DNA of 64,000 nucleotides, taken from the NCBI GenBank assembly GCA_942490895.1, contig CALNZC010000086.1, forward strand, positions 1 to 64,000. The letters are read 5' to 3'. Shown piece by piece: positions 9,470 to 18,414 of this stretch. Position 1 is the first letter of the stretch, and each line of letters begins with the position of its first letter. A program made the translations under genes and the position numbers. This DNA comes from JAGNXB01 sp942490895. Its GTDB lineage: Bacteria; Bacteroidota; Bacteroidia; Chitinophagales; Saprospiraceae. The notes under the pieces were generated by a model. The model saw only the letters and a program-made list of their open reading frames with translations, had not been told where the DNA came from and did no database searches.

Positions 9470-11082
9470 TGAAAACGCCCCTCTACCCGACCCTCAGGCC
9501 ATGGCTGGCTTTCATCTTGGTGATCGTCCTTTTGACCTGTTCAATAAACGGGCTACAGGCCCAGGAGAACACCCTTCCAGCCATCATCCCGGCTCCTCGT
9601 GAGATGACCCTTTTTGACAAACGGTTCTATTGGGAGGATTTCCTGGATGTGGGCATTTCAAATTCGAGTTCCATTACAAAAGAGTGGGTCCTGGATAAAA
9701 TCAAACCGTTTATTGGCAGAGGGGAACATAAACGATGTAGTGTTATCCTGATGATGATCGACAGTAGTTTGTTCGAAAACCCGGAAGTATATTCACTAAA
9801 CATCCAGGAAAACCTGATCATGATTAAATCATGCACAGATGCCGGACTTCGTTATGGGCTGACCACCCTCCTCCAGACGATCCAGCTGGATTCTTCAACA
9901 AACGCTTACTATTCTCCTCGTTTGGACATTCACGACTTCCCGCAATTTCCCTATCGAGGCATGCATCTGGATGTCTGCCGGCATTTCTTTCCAGTGTCCT
10001 TCATCAAACGCTACATCGACTATCTTGCGATGTACAAATTCAACACCTTCCACTGGCACCTGACCGAAGATCAAGGGTGGCGAATAGAGATCAAGCGTTA
10101 CCCGAAACTGACGGAGACAGGTGCCTGGCGGTCAGAGACATTGATCGGAAGTGCCCGTGATCAACCACCTCGTTATGATGGCCAACGTTATGGTGGATTC
10201 TATACGCAGGAGGAGATCAGAGAAGTCGTTCAGTACGCCACAGATCAAGGGATCACCATCATTCCGGAGATCGAACTTCCCGGTCATGCCCTCGCCGCCC
10301 TCTCCGCTTATCCGGAACTATCCTGCACTGGAGGCCCTTTTCAGCCAGCTACCACCTGGGGTGTATTTGACGATGTCTATTGTACAAAAGAAGAGACGAT
10401 CACCTTTTTGAAACATGTGTTGGATGAGGTGGTCGATCTATTCCCCGGCCAGTACATCCATATCGGTGGGGATGAATGCCCGAAAACAAGATGGAAAGCC
10501 TGCCCCGATTGCCAGGAAAACATCCGAACGAACGGGCTGGCAGATGAACATGAGCTACAAAGCTGGTTCATCAAGCAGATCGCCGCATACCTCCATTCAA
10601 AAGACCGCCGGATCATTGGTTGGGATGAAATCCTGGAAGGAGGACTGGCCCCTGACGCTACCGTCATGTCCTGGCGAGGCATTTCAGGCGGCATGGATGC
10701 TGCTGCCCAGGGTCATGAAGTCATTATGACTCCGGGAAAGCCTTGCTACTTTGATCATTATCAATCCAAGCGATCAGATCAACCTCTGGCAATCGGAGGC
10801 CATAATCCCCTGCAATCTGTCTACAACTGGGACCCCGTACCGGCAGAGCTGGACACCACCCTCCATCATTACATTCGAGGTGGTCAGGGCAATGTCTGGA
10901 CAGAGTATATGCCAAATGAAAAGCATGTCGAATACATGATCTTTCCCCGTATCACAGCCCTTGCAGAGACGCTGTGGTCGGAACCGAAAAAGAAGGACTA
11001 TTCCCATTTTCTGGACCGGGTCGATGTCCACCAGAAACGGTGGCAACAGGCTGATATCCGATACTTCCCGTATTATCGTTGA
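9466..11082 (+). CDS. Beta-N-acetylhexosaminidase, GH20
   Basis: Removes terminal GlcNAc or GalNAc. A signal peptide ends near residue 33 (INGLQAQ). A GH20b-type N-terminal domain (about 35-155) precedes the catalytic barrel, which opens with FPYRGMHLDVCRHFFPV. The catalytic Asp-Glu pair is D336-E337 in HIGGDE. FNTFHWHLTEDQGWRIEIK and the late WTEYMPNEKHVEYMIFPR are also family signatures. The 538-aa length is standard without extra domains. It overlaps the transporter by 4 nt and lies just upstream of the glycosylasparaginase, placing chitobiose-core trimming, transport and Asn release in one transcript. Confidence 0.93.
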   Translation: MMKTPLYPTLRPWLAFILVIVLLTCSINGLQAQENTLPAIIPAPREMTLFDKRFYWEDFLDVGISNSSSITKEWVLDKIKPFIGRGEHKRCSVILMMIDSSLFENPEVYSLNIQENLIMIKSCTDAGLRYGLTTLLQTIQLDSSTNAYYSPRLDIHDFPQFPYRGMHLDVCRHFFPVSFIKRYIDYLAMYKFNTFHWHLTEDQGWRIEIKRYPKLTETGAWRSETLIGSARDQPPRYDGQRYGGFYTQEEIREVVQYATDQGITIIPEIELPGHALAALSAYPELSCTGGPFQPATTWGVFDDVYCTKEETITFLKHVLDEVVDLFPGQYIHIGGDECPKTRWKACPDCQENIRTNGLADEHELQSWFIKQIAAYLHSKDRRIIGWDEILEGGLAPDATVMSWRGISGGMDAAAQGHEVIMTPGKPCYFDHYQSKRSDQPLAIGGHNPLQSVYNWDPVPAELDTTLHHYIRGGQGNVWTEYMPNEKHVEYMIFPRITALAETLWSEPKKKDYSHFLDRVDVHQKRWQQADIRYFPYYR

Positions 11083-11102
11083 CCAATATCCATCGCTATA
11101 CT

Positions 11103-12074
11103 ATGTCTTCCCGTCGTTCCTTTCTCGAGAAAACCTTTCTTTCAGCAGCTGGACTACTCACTGCCTCACGCCTGCCTAGGCTCCCCCTCATTTCAGATCC
11201 AACAAAGCCCGGCAGCCTGGTCATGAGTACCTGGAATTTTGGCATTCCGGCCAACAAAGCCGCCATGGATGTTCTTCGAAAGGGCGGATCAGCCCTGGAT
11301 GCCGTAGAAGCAGGGGTAATGGTCGTAGAAGCCGACCCCATTTCCACTTCAGTAGGCATTGGAGGGTTTCCGGATGCCGAAGGGGATGTCACCCTGGATG
11401 CTTCGATTATGGACCATGAAGGCCAATGCGGAGCCGTGGCCTGTTTGCAACACACGCTTCACCCGATCACGGTGGCCCGGGCCATTATGGAACGCACCCC
11501 ACATGTAATGCTGGTCGGGGAGAAAGCTCGAGATTTTGCCCGAGATCTGGGGATTCCAAAGACCAATCTATTGACTAAAACGGCAAAAACAGCCTGGAAG
11601 GAATGGAAGGCCAACAATCCCAAATGGCGAAAATACAGTACCGATATCAGCAACCATGACACCATTGGAATGCTGGCCATTGATCAACAGGGGAATTTAT
11701 CAGGGGCATGTACGACCTCCGGCTGGGCCTTCAAAGTGCCGGGGCGTGTAGGTGACTCCCCGATTATTGGTGCCGGACTGTATGTGGACAATGAAGTCGG
11801 GGCTGCGACCGCCACGGGAACCGGTGAGGAAGTCATTAAAATCTGTGGTTCCTTTTTGATCGTAGAATTGATGCGACAAGGGTATTCACCAGAAGAAGCC
11901 TGTAAGGAAGCCGTCCTTCGAATCAAGAAACGCAACCCGAACAAACCTGATCTCTTTGTGGGCTTCCTGGCCATCAATAAAGCGGGGGAACATGGTGCCT
12001 ATTCCACCAAAGTTGGCTTTGAATATGCCCTTTACCAGAAAGAAGAGAATGTCTTATTTCAAGGCCCCTATTAG
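11103..12074 (+). CDS. Glycosylasparaginase (N4-(beta-GlcNAc)-L-asparaginase)
   Basis: Ntn-hydrolase that splits the GlcNAc-Asn bond at the root of N-glycans. ATG at 11103 is preferred to the upstream TTG because it gives a twin-arginine-like signal (SSRRSFLEKTFLSAAG), suggesting export. The chain contains KGGSALDAVEAG, GIGGFPDAEGDVTLDA and the autoprocessing motif NHDTIGM, whose T187 becomes the new N-terminal nucleophile. GTGEEVIKICGSF is a further family signature. About 324 residues matches the family. It starts 20 nt after the GH20 stop, and its 3' end overlaps the convergent beta-mannosidase gene by 4 nt. The alternative, a type 2 asparaginase or isoaspartyl peptidase, fits less well because of the sequence motifs and neighbours. 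Confidence 0.88.
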   Translation: MSSRRSFLEKTFLSAAGLLTASRLPRLPLISDPTKPGSLVMSTWNFGIPANKAAMDVLRKGGSALDAVEAGVMVVEADPISTSVGIGGFPDAEGDVTLDASIMDHEGQCGAVACLQHTLHPITVARAIMERTPHVMLVGEKARDFARDLGIPKTNLLTKTAKTAWKEWKANNPKWRKYSTDISNHDTIGMLAIDQQGNLSGACTTSGWAFKVPGRVGDSPIIGAGLYVDNEVGAATATGTGEEVIKICGSFLIVELMRQGYSPEEACKEAVLRIKKRNPNKPDLFVGFLAINKAGEHGAYSTKVGFEYALYQKEENVLFQGPY

Positions 12075-14158
12075 TCTCCTTGAGTCATGATTTGTTTTAA
12101 TGCAAAGTAGGCGGGCTTACGCGCTCCATAATAATCGATGATCGACCAGCTTGCACCGGGCCAGGGTTCATTGAATTGCCATAATAAGCTGCCCATACAA
12201 AAGGGCTGAGCGCCCAGATGTGCTTCCAGTGCGAGGCTGTACGTTCTGGCTTGCAGCAGATGACCCTTTTCGACCCACGCCTTGAATCCCATTCCCTCGA
12301 CCTCCTCCCCTTCCAGTTGCAGGTACTTTGTGATCAGGTCATTCCCTTTATAGGACCGCTGATGGAGCTTCATGACCTTGCTGTGGACATCCCAGTCATT
12401 CGGAAGACTAAACCGCTTGATCGAGGACCAGGTCGGAAAGGACTGCATCCCATATTCACTCATAAATCGAGGAATCCGAGTTTGTAGGCTATCCAGGGCC
12501 ATCTCGCCATGCCAGACCCCCCAGAAGTGATTATCCCCATGGGCCAGATCAGCGGGGTCACCCCAATTACTCAAAGGGCTCGTATGGACATAATCGACTC
12601 CCCCTTTCTGGAGAACCAGGTTCGGGAGCATTTTATGGAAAAGCTGATCATAATCCTTAACCATTTGCTGCTCTGCAGCTTTGGAATATTGGTAGGTCGT
12701 TGACCAACCCCAATTCTGCCAGGCCACATCAATTTCATTATTCCCGCACCAGAGGGCCAGGCTCGGATGAGAACGAAGTCTCACTATCTGCTCGGTGGCC
12801 TCATGGTGTACATTGTCCATAAAAGCAGAATCGCCAGGATACATGGTGTTGGCAAACATGAAGTCCTGCCAGATCAGAATGCCTAACGAATCAGCCAGAT
12901 GGTAGAACAGATCCGATTCATAGATACCCCCTCCCCACACACGAAGCATATTCAGTCCTGCACCTCTGGCAGCGAACAGCAAATCCCGGTATTGACGATC
13001 TGTCACCCGGGCGGGAAACATGTCTGCAGGCACCCAATTGGCTCCTGCCATAAAAACAGGCCGACCATTCATGATAAAACGGAAGGGCGTACCATCCTGA
13101 TCCGGTTCCTGATCCAGTTGAATTGTTCGAATTCCGGCTTCCCAGGACAGCGTATCTCTTCCCGCCCCGGTGTGTGCGACCAAGGCAACCGGTATCAATT
13201 CAGGAGACCCTTGATCATGAGGCCACCACAAACGGGGATTGGGCACTTTGAAGGGAAACTGCACGATATTTTGACCTGAATCAATCTCAATTGACTGGGA
13301 TATTTGTTGATCTCCGAATTGTGCAGAGACGGTGATTCGGTTGCGCTGCACTGCCTCCAGGGTCGCTTCCACGATCACCTCCGCTGTATCCTGACTGACC
13401 TTTACCGTCCGTACCCATCCATTTGTCCATCGTACTGAATTCCAGACCTCCAAAAACACGGTTTTCCAGATGCCACAACCTGGAAGCGGTGGAGCGAAAT
13501 CCCATCCAAACTGAAAGGCCGCCTTTCGTAAAAAAACGGAAGGTTTACCCGGAAAGGGGTCACTATCTGAAGGGTATGACCAGTCTACATTTTCAGAAAG
13601 TTTCTTCCCCCAGGCTATTGGAGAATGGAAATGAACCATTATATGGATTGTATCCCGGAACAATTCAGGCTGCAGATCAATCCGCCATTGACGAAACATA
13701 TTCGCAACCTCCAGCACTAGCCGATCATTGATAAATACATCTGCGCGGGTGTCCAGGCCTTCAAACACCAGCTCTACATTGCTGGACTCTTCGGGAAGGG
13801 CCATGGGTGCCAAGTCCAATCGATAGACCCAGGTTGTCGAATCGATCCACCCTATCCGACTGATCTCATCTCGATAATAAGGGTCATTGATCTGCCCGTT
13901 TGCCAATAAGTCCAGATGTATTGAACCCGGCACTTTGGCGGCACCTGAATAACCCATTCCTGATTGATCTGTATAGGTCCAGTCTTCATCAAGCAAGATC
14001 CGACTAGCCAGGGGGTGTACCGGTTGACCAGCCAGAACAAGTGGGAATTGGATCCAGATCAGTGCGATATAATACCAATATGGATGCCGGAACTGGCTGA
14101 TGTACCAAAACCCTGAAAAACGAAATATCCTGGGGATCCTCAAGCCGGATTGCACCAT
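12071..14158 (-). CDS. Beta-mannosidase, GH2
   Basis: Hydrolyses the beta-1,4 mannose of the N-glycan core (Man-GlcNAc2). After a hydrophobic leader around residues 28-44, the jelly-roll sugar-binding domain (RILLDEDWTY, KVPGSIHLDLL) and an Ig-like domain lead into the barrel. The acid/base is E475 in WCGNNEID and the nucleophile is E568 in SEYGMQS. FMANTMYP-like and RVWGGGIYESD segments are typical of beta-mannosidases rather than galactosidases. At 695 residues it ends soon after the barrel (ARKPAYFALKQI), without the C-terminal domain seen in ~850-aa relatives. Its start lies 19 nt inside the end of cutC, so the two are one transcript. Confidence 0.9.
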   Translation of the reverse strand: MVQSGLRIPRIFRFSGFWYISQFRHPYWYYIALIWIQFPLVLAGQPVHPLASRILLDEDWTYTDQSGMGYSGAAKVPGSIHLDLLANGQINDPYYRDEISRIGWIDSTTWVYRLDLAPMALPEESSNVELVFEGLDTRADVFINDRLVLEVANMFRQWRIDLQPELFRDTIHIMVHFHSPIAWGKKLSENVDWSYPSDSDPFPGKPSVFLRKAAFQFGWDFAPPLPGCGIWKTVFLEVWNSVRWTNGWVRTVKVSQDTAEVIVEATLEAVQRNRITVSAQFGDQQISQSIEIDSGQNIVQFPFKVPNPRLWWPHDQGSPELIPVALVAHTGAGRDTLSWEAGIRTIQLDQEPDQDGTPFRFIMNGRPVFMAGANWVPADMFPARVTDRQYRDLLFAARGAGLNMLRVWGGGIYESDLFYHLADSLGILIWQDFMFANTMYPGDSAFMDNVHHEATEQIVRLRSHPSLALWCGNNEIDVAWQNWGWSTTYQYSKAAEQQMVKDYDQLFHKMLPNLVLQKGGVDYVHTSPLSNWGDPADLAHGDNHFWGVWHGEMALDSLQTRIPRFMSEYGMQSFPTWSSIKRFSLPNDWDVHSKVMKLHQRSYKGNDLITKYLQLEGEEVEGMGFKAWVEKGHLLQARTYSLALEAHLGAQPFCMGSLLWQFNEPWPGASWSIIDYYGARKPAYFALKQIMTQGD

Positions 14159-14838
14159 TGTTGATTCAATTGATGGATCAGGTTTACATCGGCTTGCCCA
14201 TCCAGGCGATTAGATGCTGCCGAGTGGAGGCTCCTCACTCCTGCCTCCCGGAATAATGGAATTTGTTCCGACCGAACTTTTCCAGCTGCGACAATAACCA
14301 GATGGGCCGCCACATTATTCTGGTACTGCTGAAGAACAGCCAAGGCATCCACCGCTCGCGGCTGACCTCCACTGGTCAGGACACGATGTACGCCGCGGTT
14401 AGCGAGGCTTTCAAGAGCGGATGGTACGTCATGGATCAGATCAATTGCACGATGAAAAGTCCAGGTAGTGCCAGGCTGTGATGCCTTCTGAATGCGGTCC
14501 AGGTGATCAACAGCCATTTCCCCATCCATTGTCAGGCAGCCGAAAGTGATCCCATTGACTCCCAGAGACATAGCCTGTTTGACCTGAGTGCACATCATCT
14601 TCACCTCCTGGTCGTCATAGATGAAGTCGCCCGGTCGTGGTCGGATCATCACACGTAACTCTCCGGAGAAGGCCTTCCTGGCTTTCTGGATCAGCTGCTC
14701 ACCCGGCCATAATCCCCCTTCTGTATAATGGGTACATAACTCAATGGCTGTAATTCCCTCCTGTTCTGCCAAGCAAACACTTTCCAGGTCGAAGCAGCAG
14801 ATTTCCAGTTGGCAGGTATCTTCTATCTTGCGTGCCAC
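14140..14838 (-). CDS. cutC: CutC family TIM-barrel protein
   Basis: PF03932 family, historically linked to copper homeostasis; the true biochemical role is uncertain. The 232-aa chain opens with LEICCFDLESVCLAEQEG and contains VMIRPRPGDF (usual MIRPRGGDF), the segment GVNGITFGCLTMDGEMA, FHRAIDL and RVLTSGG, all family signatures. It begins with GTG at 14838, only 17 nt from the divergent GH92 start. It overlaps the beta-mannosidase downstream. The placement inside an N-glycan cluster suggests a role in sugar metabolism rather than metal handling (inference). Confidence 0.87.
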   Translation of the reverse strand: MARKIEDTCQLEICCFDLESVCLAEQEGITAIELCTHYTEGGLWPGEQLIQKARKAFSGELRVMIRPRPGDFIYDDQEVKMMCTQVKQAMSLGVNGITFGCLTMDGEMAVDHLDRIQKASQPGTTWTFHRAIDLIHDVPSALESLANRGVHRVLTSGGQPRAVDALAVLQQYQNNVAAHLVIVAAGKVRSEQIPLFREAGVRSLHSAASNRLDGQADVNLIHQLNQQWCNPA

Positions 14839-14855
14839 TATTTCATTGATTGTAT

Positions 14856-17768
14856 ATGCGGAAGATAGCGATCCTCTTATTATTTGTGTCTACGGCCTTG
14901 GCTGCACAAGGGCCCTATGATGAATTTGTCAACCCGTTCGTAGGAACTGGCGGCCATGGACATACCTTTCCCGGGGCGACCACACCCTTCGGAATGGTCC
15001 AGTTGAGCCCGGATACCCGCCTGGAAGGCTGGGATGGATGTTCTGGTTATCATTATGACGATCAGGCGATCTATGGCTTTTCACATACCCATCTCAGCGG
15101 CACGGGTGTTGCCGATTATTGTGATATCCTGATCAGCCCGATGAGCGGCCGTCCAAGTATTGACCCTGAAGTGTATAAGTCCACTTTTCGACATGAGACC
15201 GAAGTCGCCAACCCGGGGTATTACCGGGTGAGATTGGAAGATGATGGCATTGAGGCGGAGATGACCACTACTGCACGTGTCGGGATGCATCGCTATCAAT
15301 TCGGACAGGCGGGTACACGCAATATCATCCTGGATCTCCGACATCGAGATGCGGTTTTGGAATCCACCCTGGAGGTCGTGAACAACCATCGGGTCACCGG
15401 TATGAGACGATCCTCATCCTGGGCCGTAGATCAGGTCATCTATTTTGTGATGGACTTCAATGAGCCCATTGCCAATTGGGTGGTCCATCATCATGGAAAA
15501 GCGGATCCCAATCGGACCGGTGCTATTTTCGGACAGGACCTGGCCGCCAGTTTCACCTTTGCCGAAGGCAGTCAACCCATCCTGGTTAAAGTCGGGCTTT
15601 CTCATGTTAGCGTAGATGGCGCCTTGCGCAACCTTGAAAAAGAGTGTCCGGACTGGAACTTTGAAGGGGTGCGTGCCAAGGCACTTGCCTCCTGGAACCA
15701 GGAATTGACTAAGGTCCAGGTCCTGGGCGACGACCGGGATGATCTGACTAATTTCTATACAGCCTTATACCACTGTATGATCCACCCGAACATCGCTTCG
15801 GATGTGGATGGCCGGTATCGAGGTATGGACAAAGAAATCCATTTCACAAAAGGCTTTACTTACTACACCGTTTTTTCCCTGTGGGATACATATCGTGCTC
15901 TTCATCCCCTTCTCACCATCATTGACAAGGATCGGACCCGGGATTTTATTCGGACCATGCTTCTCCAGTTCGAACAGAGTGGTCGTTTACCCGTTTGGGA
16001 GCTGGCATCTAATGAGACCAATTGCATGATCGGATATCATGCTGTCAGTGTCATCTGGGACGCCATCCAAAAACGGATCAGTGGCATTGATGAAGAGGCT
16101 GCTCTGGAGGCTATGCTGCAAACTGCCCGCGCAAAGGTATTTGGTCTGGACGCCTATACTACGAAGGGCTTCCTGGAGATCGAGGATGAGTCTGAGTCAG
16201 TATCCAAAACCCTGGAATATGCCTATGATGACTGGTGCATCGCCCAACTAGCCAAGAAATTGCGCAACCAGGATGTTTTTGAGGAGTTCCTGGAGCGTTC
16301 TGTCGGATACCGCAACCTTATTGATCCCAATATCGGATTTGCCCGACCTCGTTCCAACGGTGGCTGGCTGGAACCCTTTGATCCCCGTCAGGTGAATAAC
16401 CATTATACCGAAGCGAATGGATGGCAATACAATTTTGCAGCTCAGCATGATATCTCCTATTTGATCGACCAAATGGGAGGACCGGCTGGCTTTGAGGCCC
16501 AACTTGATCTGATGTTCTCAACCAATTCGGAGACTACCGGAAGAGCGCAAGCGGATATTACCGGTCTGATCGGCCAATATGCCCAGGGCAATGAACCCAG
16601 TCATCATATGGCCTACCTCTATAATTACATTGGCAAACCCTGGAAGAGCGCGGAGCAAATCGTGAAGATTCGCGACCTCTATCGTCCCACTCCGGATGGA
16701 TTGCCTGGCAATGAAGATTGTGGTCAGATGAGTGCCTGGTACGTCTTTTCGGCCATGGGTTTTTATCCTGTTGTTCCCGGTTCAGGGCATTATGTCCTGG
16801 GTACTCCGCTCTTCCCTGAAGTCCGTATTCCTATGGAGGAGGACAAGGTCTTTGAAGTCCGTGCTTTACGCAAGCAGAGCTCAGATCTATACGTCCAGCA
16901 AGTCTTAGTGAATGCCGAGCCTTTACCCAACTCCTGGCTGGTGCATCATTTTATTACTGCCGGTGTCAATATGGACGTTGTATTGGGGCCACAGCCTTAT
17001 CCTTCCTGGGCAGAAAAACCGCATTTACGGCCTAAAGCGGAAGTCATCTGGCCTGACTTTGTCCCTGTTCCAGTTGTGCAAGGCCCACCCTATCCATTCC
17101 GTGATCTGGCGGAAGTCTCAATCGAGGAACGTCCCGGGTTCAAGACGCTATATAGCGTTGATGGCAAGGCTCCATCCATTTCGTATAAAGGCCCATTTCA
17201 GATCCGAGCTACAACCACTGTAAACGCGCAGCATGTGGATACAACTGGTAAGCGTAGTGAGGTCATCACTGCTACCTTTCATCAGTTGCCGAATGACTGG
17301 TCTGTCAAAGTGCTTTCAAAAGTTCACCCCCAGTATACAGCCGGTGGTCCAAATGCTCTGGTGGACGGATTAATGGGCGATGTTGAATGGCGCAAGGGTC
17401 GTTGGCAGGGATATCAGGGAACGGATCTTGAGTTGATCATTGACCTGGGGGAAAAACAACGAATTCCATATCTCGAAGCCTCATTTTTGCAGGATTATAA
17501 AGCGTGGATCGTGTTTCCCAAGGAGGTAACATTTTTCGCTTCTTCCGACGGAGAGCGATACAAAGAAGCACTTCATGTCACGCAAACCTTGCCCGCTGAT
17601 GAACACCACCACCAGCGGATCACGCTGGGTGGTAAAAGCGAAGTCAAAAAAGCTCGCTACATCAAGATCTATGTCAAGAACTATGGAACACTTCCGCCGC
17701 CTCATCCCGGGGCTGGAGGCGATGCCTATATCTTTATTGATGAGATCAGCGTCCGCAATGACCAATAA
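14856..17768 (+). CDS. Alpha-mannosidase GH92 with C-terminal binding domains
   Basis: Calcium-dependent exo-alpha-mannosidase that strips mannose from high-mannose glycans. A short signal peptide (MRKIAILLLFVSTALAAQG) is followed by VNPFVGTGGHGHTFPGAT, the standard GH92 opening. Further signatures are GFSHTHLSGTG, LASNETNCMIGYHA, GNEPSHHMAYLYN and GNEDCGQMSAWYVFSAMG. The two-domain GH92 fold ends near residue 735. The remaining ~230 residues form a chitobiase-C-terminal-like beta domain (around 760-815) and a discoidin/F5-8 type C-like domain (about 830-970) that probably binds carbohydrate. The frame could start at TTG 14850, but ATG 14856 gives the better signal peptide. Confidence 0.93.
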   Translation: MRKIAILLLFVSTALAAQGPYDEFVNPFVGTGGHGHTFPGATTPFGMVQLSPDTRLEGWDGCSGYHYDDQAIYGFSHTHLSGTGVADYCDILISPMSGRPSIDPEVYKSTFRHETEVANPGYYRVRLEDDGIEAEMTTTARVGMHRYQFGQAGTRNIILDLRHRDAVLESTLEVVNNHRVTGMRRSSSWAVDQVIYFVMDFNEPIANWVVHHHGKADPNRTGAIFGQDLAASFTFAEGSQPILVKVGLSHVSVDGALRNLEKECPDWNFEGVRAKALASWNQELTKVQVLGDDRDDLTNFYTALYHCMIHPNIASDVDGRYRGMDKEIHFTKGFTYYTVFSLWDTYRALHPLLTIIDKDRTRDFIRTMLLQFEQSGRLPVWELASNETNCMIGYHAVSVIWDAIQKRISGIDEEAALEAMLQTARAKVFGLDAYTTKGFLEIEDESESVSKTLEYAYDDWCIAQLAKKLRNQDVFEEFLERSVGYRNLIDPNIGFARPRSNGGWLEPFDPRQVNNHYTEANGWQYNFAAQHDISYLIDQMGGPAGFEAQLDLMFSTNSETTGRAQADITGLIGQYAQGNEPSHHMAYLYNYIGKPWKSAEQIVKIRDLYRPTPDGLPGNEDCGQMSAWYVFSAMGFYPVVPGSGHYVLGTPLFPEVRIPMEEDKVFEVRALRKQSSDLYVQQVLVNAEPLPNSWLVHHFITAGVNMDVVLGPQPYPSWAEKPHLRPKAEVIWPDFVPVPVVQGPPYPFRDLAEVSIEERPGFKTLYSVDGKAPSISYKGPFQIRATTTVNAQHVDTTGKRSEVITATFHQLPNDWSVKVLSKVHPQYTAGGPNALVDGLMGDVEWRKGRWQGYQGTDLELIIDLGEKQRIPYLEASFLQDYKAWIVFPKEVTFFASSDGERYKEALHVTQTLPADEHHHQRITLGGKSEVKKARYIKIYVKNYGTLPPPHPGAGGDAYIFIDEISVRNDQ

Positions 17769-17798
17769 TTTATCGAATCACTTTTACTATTGCAACCA

Positions 17799-18335
17799 AT
17801 GAAAACAACCCTCATCATTTCTTCAACCATCCTGTTCCTCCTGTTGGGTGGGAGCAGTTGGGCCCAACACCAGATCGGGATAGAAATCCAAACCTACCCG
17901 ACTGGCCAGATTCCTTCTTTGAATTATGCTTATTCATTTGGGGAAAATGCAGCGATTGAGGCTCGGATCGGTTACAACTTTGTCGATCATCGGGATCTGG
18001 GTGTCCAGGACGATGAAAAAGGTGGTGGCTTTGGTGGCTCCATAGGATATGCTCATCGCATCTGGAGTCTGTTGCGTTTGGGTGTCCGAACAGATATCTG
18101 GTGGAATGAGATCGATTGGAAAATGGATCCAGATACACCCCAGGAAGTCACAGGCACAACCAATGTCACAGTCTTTCAACCTACCCTTACCCTGGATTAC
18201 CCCATCCCCCTGGGAAACTGGTTCCTGACCCCACGGATCGCATTTGGTGCGGAGATCAACGTACAAACAGATGGAGAAGAGGTGGGGCAAGGTGCCATCC
18301 TCTTAGGTGGCGTTGGATTTTCGCGCGCTTTTTAA
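17799..18335 (+). CDS. Outer-membrane beta-barrel protein, unknown function
   Basis: A 178-aa protein with a clear signal peptide (MKTTLIISSTILFLLLGGSSWAQ) and alternating hydrophobic strands ending in GVGFSRAF, whose terminal Phe fits an outer-membrane barrel. No enzymatic motif is visible. It starts 30 nt after the GH92 stop, so it may be the last gene of the GH92 transcript. It ends at a strong bidirectional terminator. ATG at 17799 is preferred over a TTG nine bases upstream. Confidence 0.7.
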   Translation: MKTTLIISSTILFLLLGGSSWAQHQIGIEIQTYPTGQIPSLNYAYSFGENAAIEARIGYNFVDHRDLGVQDDEKGGGFGGSIGYAHRIWSLLRLGVRTDIWWNEIDWKMDPDTPQEVTGTTNVTVFQPTLTLDYPIPLGNWFLTPRIAFGAEINVQTDGEEVGQGAILLGGVGFSRAF

Positions 18336-18362
18336 GGCGTCAGCAATATGTACGAATACAAG

Positions 18363-18391
18363 AAAGGGCAAGCCGTTTGGCTTGCCCTTTT
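18363..18391. terminator. Bidirectional rho-independent terminator
   Basis: A perfect 12-bp stem, AAAGGGCAAGCC (18363-18374) with GGCTTGCCCTTT (18379-18390), closes a GTTT loop. It lies between two convergent barrel-protein genes and has A and T runs on both flanks. Confidence 0.9.
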
Positions 18392-18414
18392 ATGTGTGTA
18401 TGGAAAGTGAATGC

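Noticed and set aside
8045..17768. A classical polysaccharide utilisation locus with SusC/SusD
   Set aside because: No TonB receptor, SusD, sigma/anti-sigma pair or hybrid sensor is present in or beside the cluster.
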